NCBI RefSeq assembly: GCF_000169335.1
Contig: NZ_AAXW01000069.1
Span: 1-23,388, forward strand
Source of the DNA: Crocosphaera chwakensis CCY0110
GTDB taxonomy: Bacteria > Cyanobacteriota > Cyanobacteriia > Cyanobacteriales > Microcystaceae
Direction of reading: 5' to 3'
DNA length: 23,388 bases
This document shows positions 22,986 to 23,388 of this stretch, piece by piece. Under the pieces are notes generated by a model. The model made no database searches. It was not told the DNA's origin and saw only the letters and a program-made list of their open reading frames with translations. The position numbers were made by a program, and so were the translations under genes. The first letter of the stretch is position 1. Every line of letters begins with the position of its first letter.

Positions 22986-23372
22986 ATGAAAAATAGAGAT
23001 AGATATCCTGATGATTGGGACGAAATTGCCTTAAGGGTTAAACAGTCGGCTAAATGGACTTGTTCTAAATGTGGGCAAATGTGTCTATCTCCTGATGACA
23101 AATTATCTATTAACCTTTGTCCTACCATCCTATATAAAGCTATTTATCCCCTATCATTACTCCTATTTTGGTTGATAATCATACAACAATGGTTGACCGA
23201 TAAAAGTTTAAGAACCAAATACACCTTAACCGTCCATCATTCTGATTATGATCCCTCCAATAACCATCCGTCTAACCTCATTCCTTTGTGTAGTGCCTGT
23301 CATCTTTATCTGCACCGAGGACAACGAGGAAATATCAGTCCAGGTCAATTAAAATTAGAATTAGGAGTCTAA
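22986..23372 (+). CDS. HNH-endonuclease-like zinc protein with hydrophobic insertion, 128 aa
   Basis: ATG at 22986 with AGGA ten bases upstream. The layout is that of small cyanobacterial HNH proteins: KNRDRYPDDWDEIALRVKQS, zinc pair Cys26/Cys29 (CSKCG), LTVHHSDYDP with His84-His85, NLIPLC, and the second zinc pair Cys102/Cys105 (CSACH), with His106 and His110 near. Between the first zinc pair and the HH motif lies a stretch of about 40 residues (41-79) with a strongly hydrophobic core (PLSLLLFWLIIIQQWL) that I do not expect in this family. It could be a membrane-like insertion or a buried hairpin. Activity is uncertain. Confidence 0.8.
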   Translation: MKNRDRYPDDWDEIALRVKQSAKWTCSKCGQMCLSPDDKLSINLCPTILYKAIYPLSLLLFWLIIIQQWLTDKSLRTKYTLTVHHSDYDPSNNHPSNLIPLCSACHLYLHRGQRGNISPGQLKLELGV

Positions 23373-23373
23373 T

Positions 23374-23388
23374 ATGAGTTTAGATTTA
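23374..23388 (+). CDS. Start of a further gene, cut by the window edge
   Basis: ATG at 23374 (MSLDL...) stands one base after the HNH stop, with AGGAG about six bases upstream inside the end of the HNH gene. Only five codons are visible, so no product can be named. Confidence 0.4.

Overview
This is a low-GC cyanobacterial window, most like a unicellular Crocosphaera/Cyanothece-type genome. The pointers are a HIP1 octamer (GCGATCGC) at 463-470, a DUF928 protein, a TPR-CHAT protein and a proline-rich ShlB/FhaC-type transporter, plus a DUF6883/DUF4926 pair. The genus is inference only.

Layout. 1-1179 (minus) holds the partial 5' part of a sigma-70-like gene and a 54-residue membrane microprotein. 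1342-6660 (minus) is a 1772-residue beta-rich surface or secreted protein ending in 14 near-identical 102-bp repeats. 7004-11101 (minus) is a run of five small exported proteins. Three of these sit in tandem cassettes that share promoter, leader peptide and terminator but not mature sequence. 11200-13926 (plus) is an exported TPR-CHAT protease-like protein, divergent from the run. 14000-16205 (minus) holds two more small exported proteins and a DUF928 protein, with an IS1-type transposase remnant between. 16318-18087 (minus) is a two-partner-secretion outer-membrane transporter. 18229-19317 (minus) is a XerC/D-like tyrosine recombinase with a dif-shaped site just upstream. 19474-20162 (plus) is a PIN-domain toxin-antitoxin pair. 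20350-20912 (minus) is DUF6883-DUF4926. 21062-21946 (plus) is a putative ribbon-helix-helix protein behind two operator-like repeats. 22201-22662 (minus) is a small heat-shock protein, and 22986-23372 (plus) is an HNH-type protein.

Main point. Nine minus-strand genes or operons, all for exported, surface or small membrane proteins, have the same bipartite element upstream: GTGCATAAA, a gap of exactly 15 bp (16 in one), then CTA-TAG-like. Read as a promoter this is TGCATA-N17-CTATAG, a fixed-spacing non-standard promoter. It lies 26-77 bp before the start codons. It defines a local regulon of exported proteins, and a sigma-70-like gene lies at the edge of the same cluster. A CHAT protein, a DUF928 protein and a TpsB transporter are embedded in it, but no TpsA haemagglutinin partner is in the window. 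I infer an envelope or extracellular-matrix locus under an alternative sigma factor. Function of most exported proteins is unknown.
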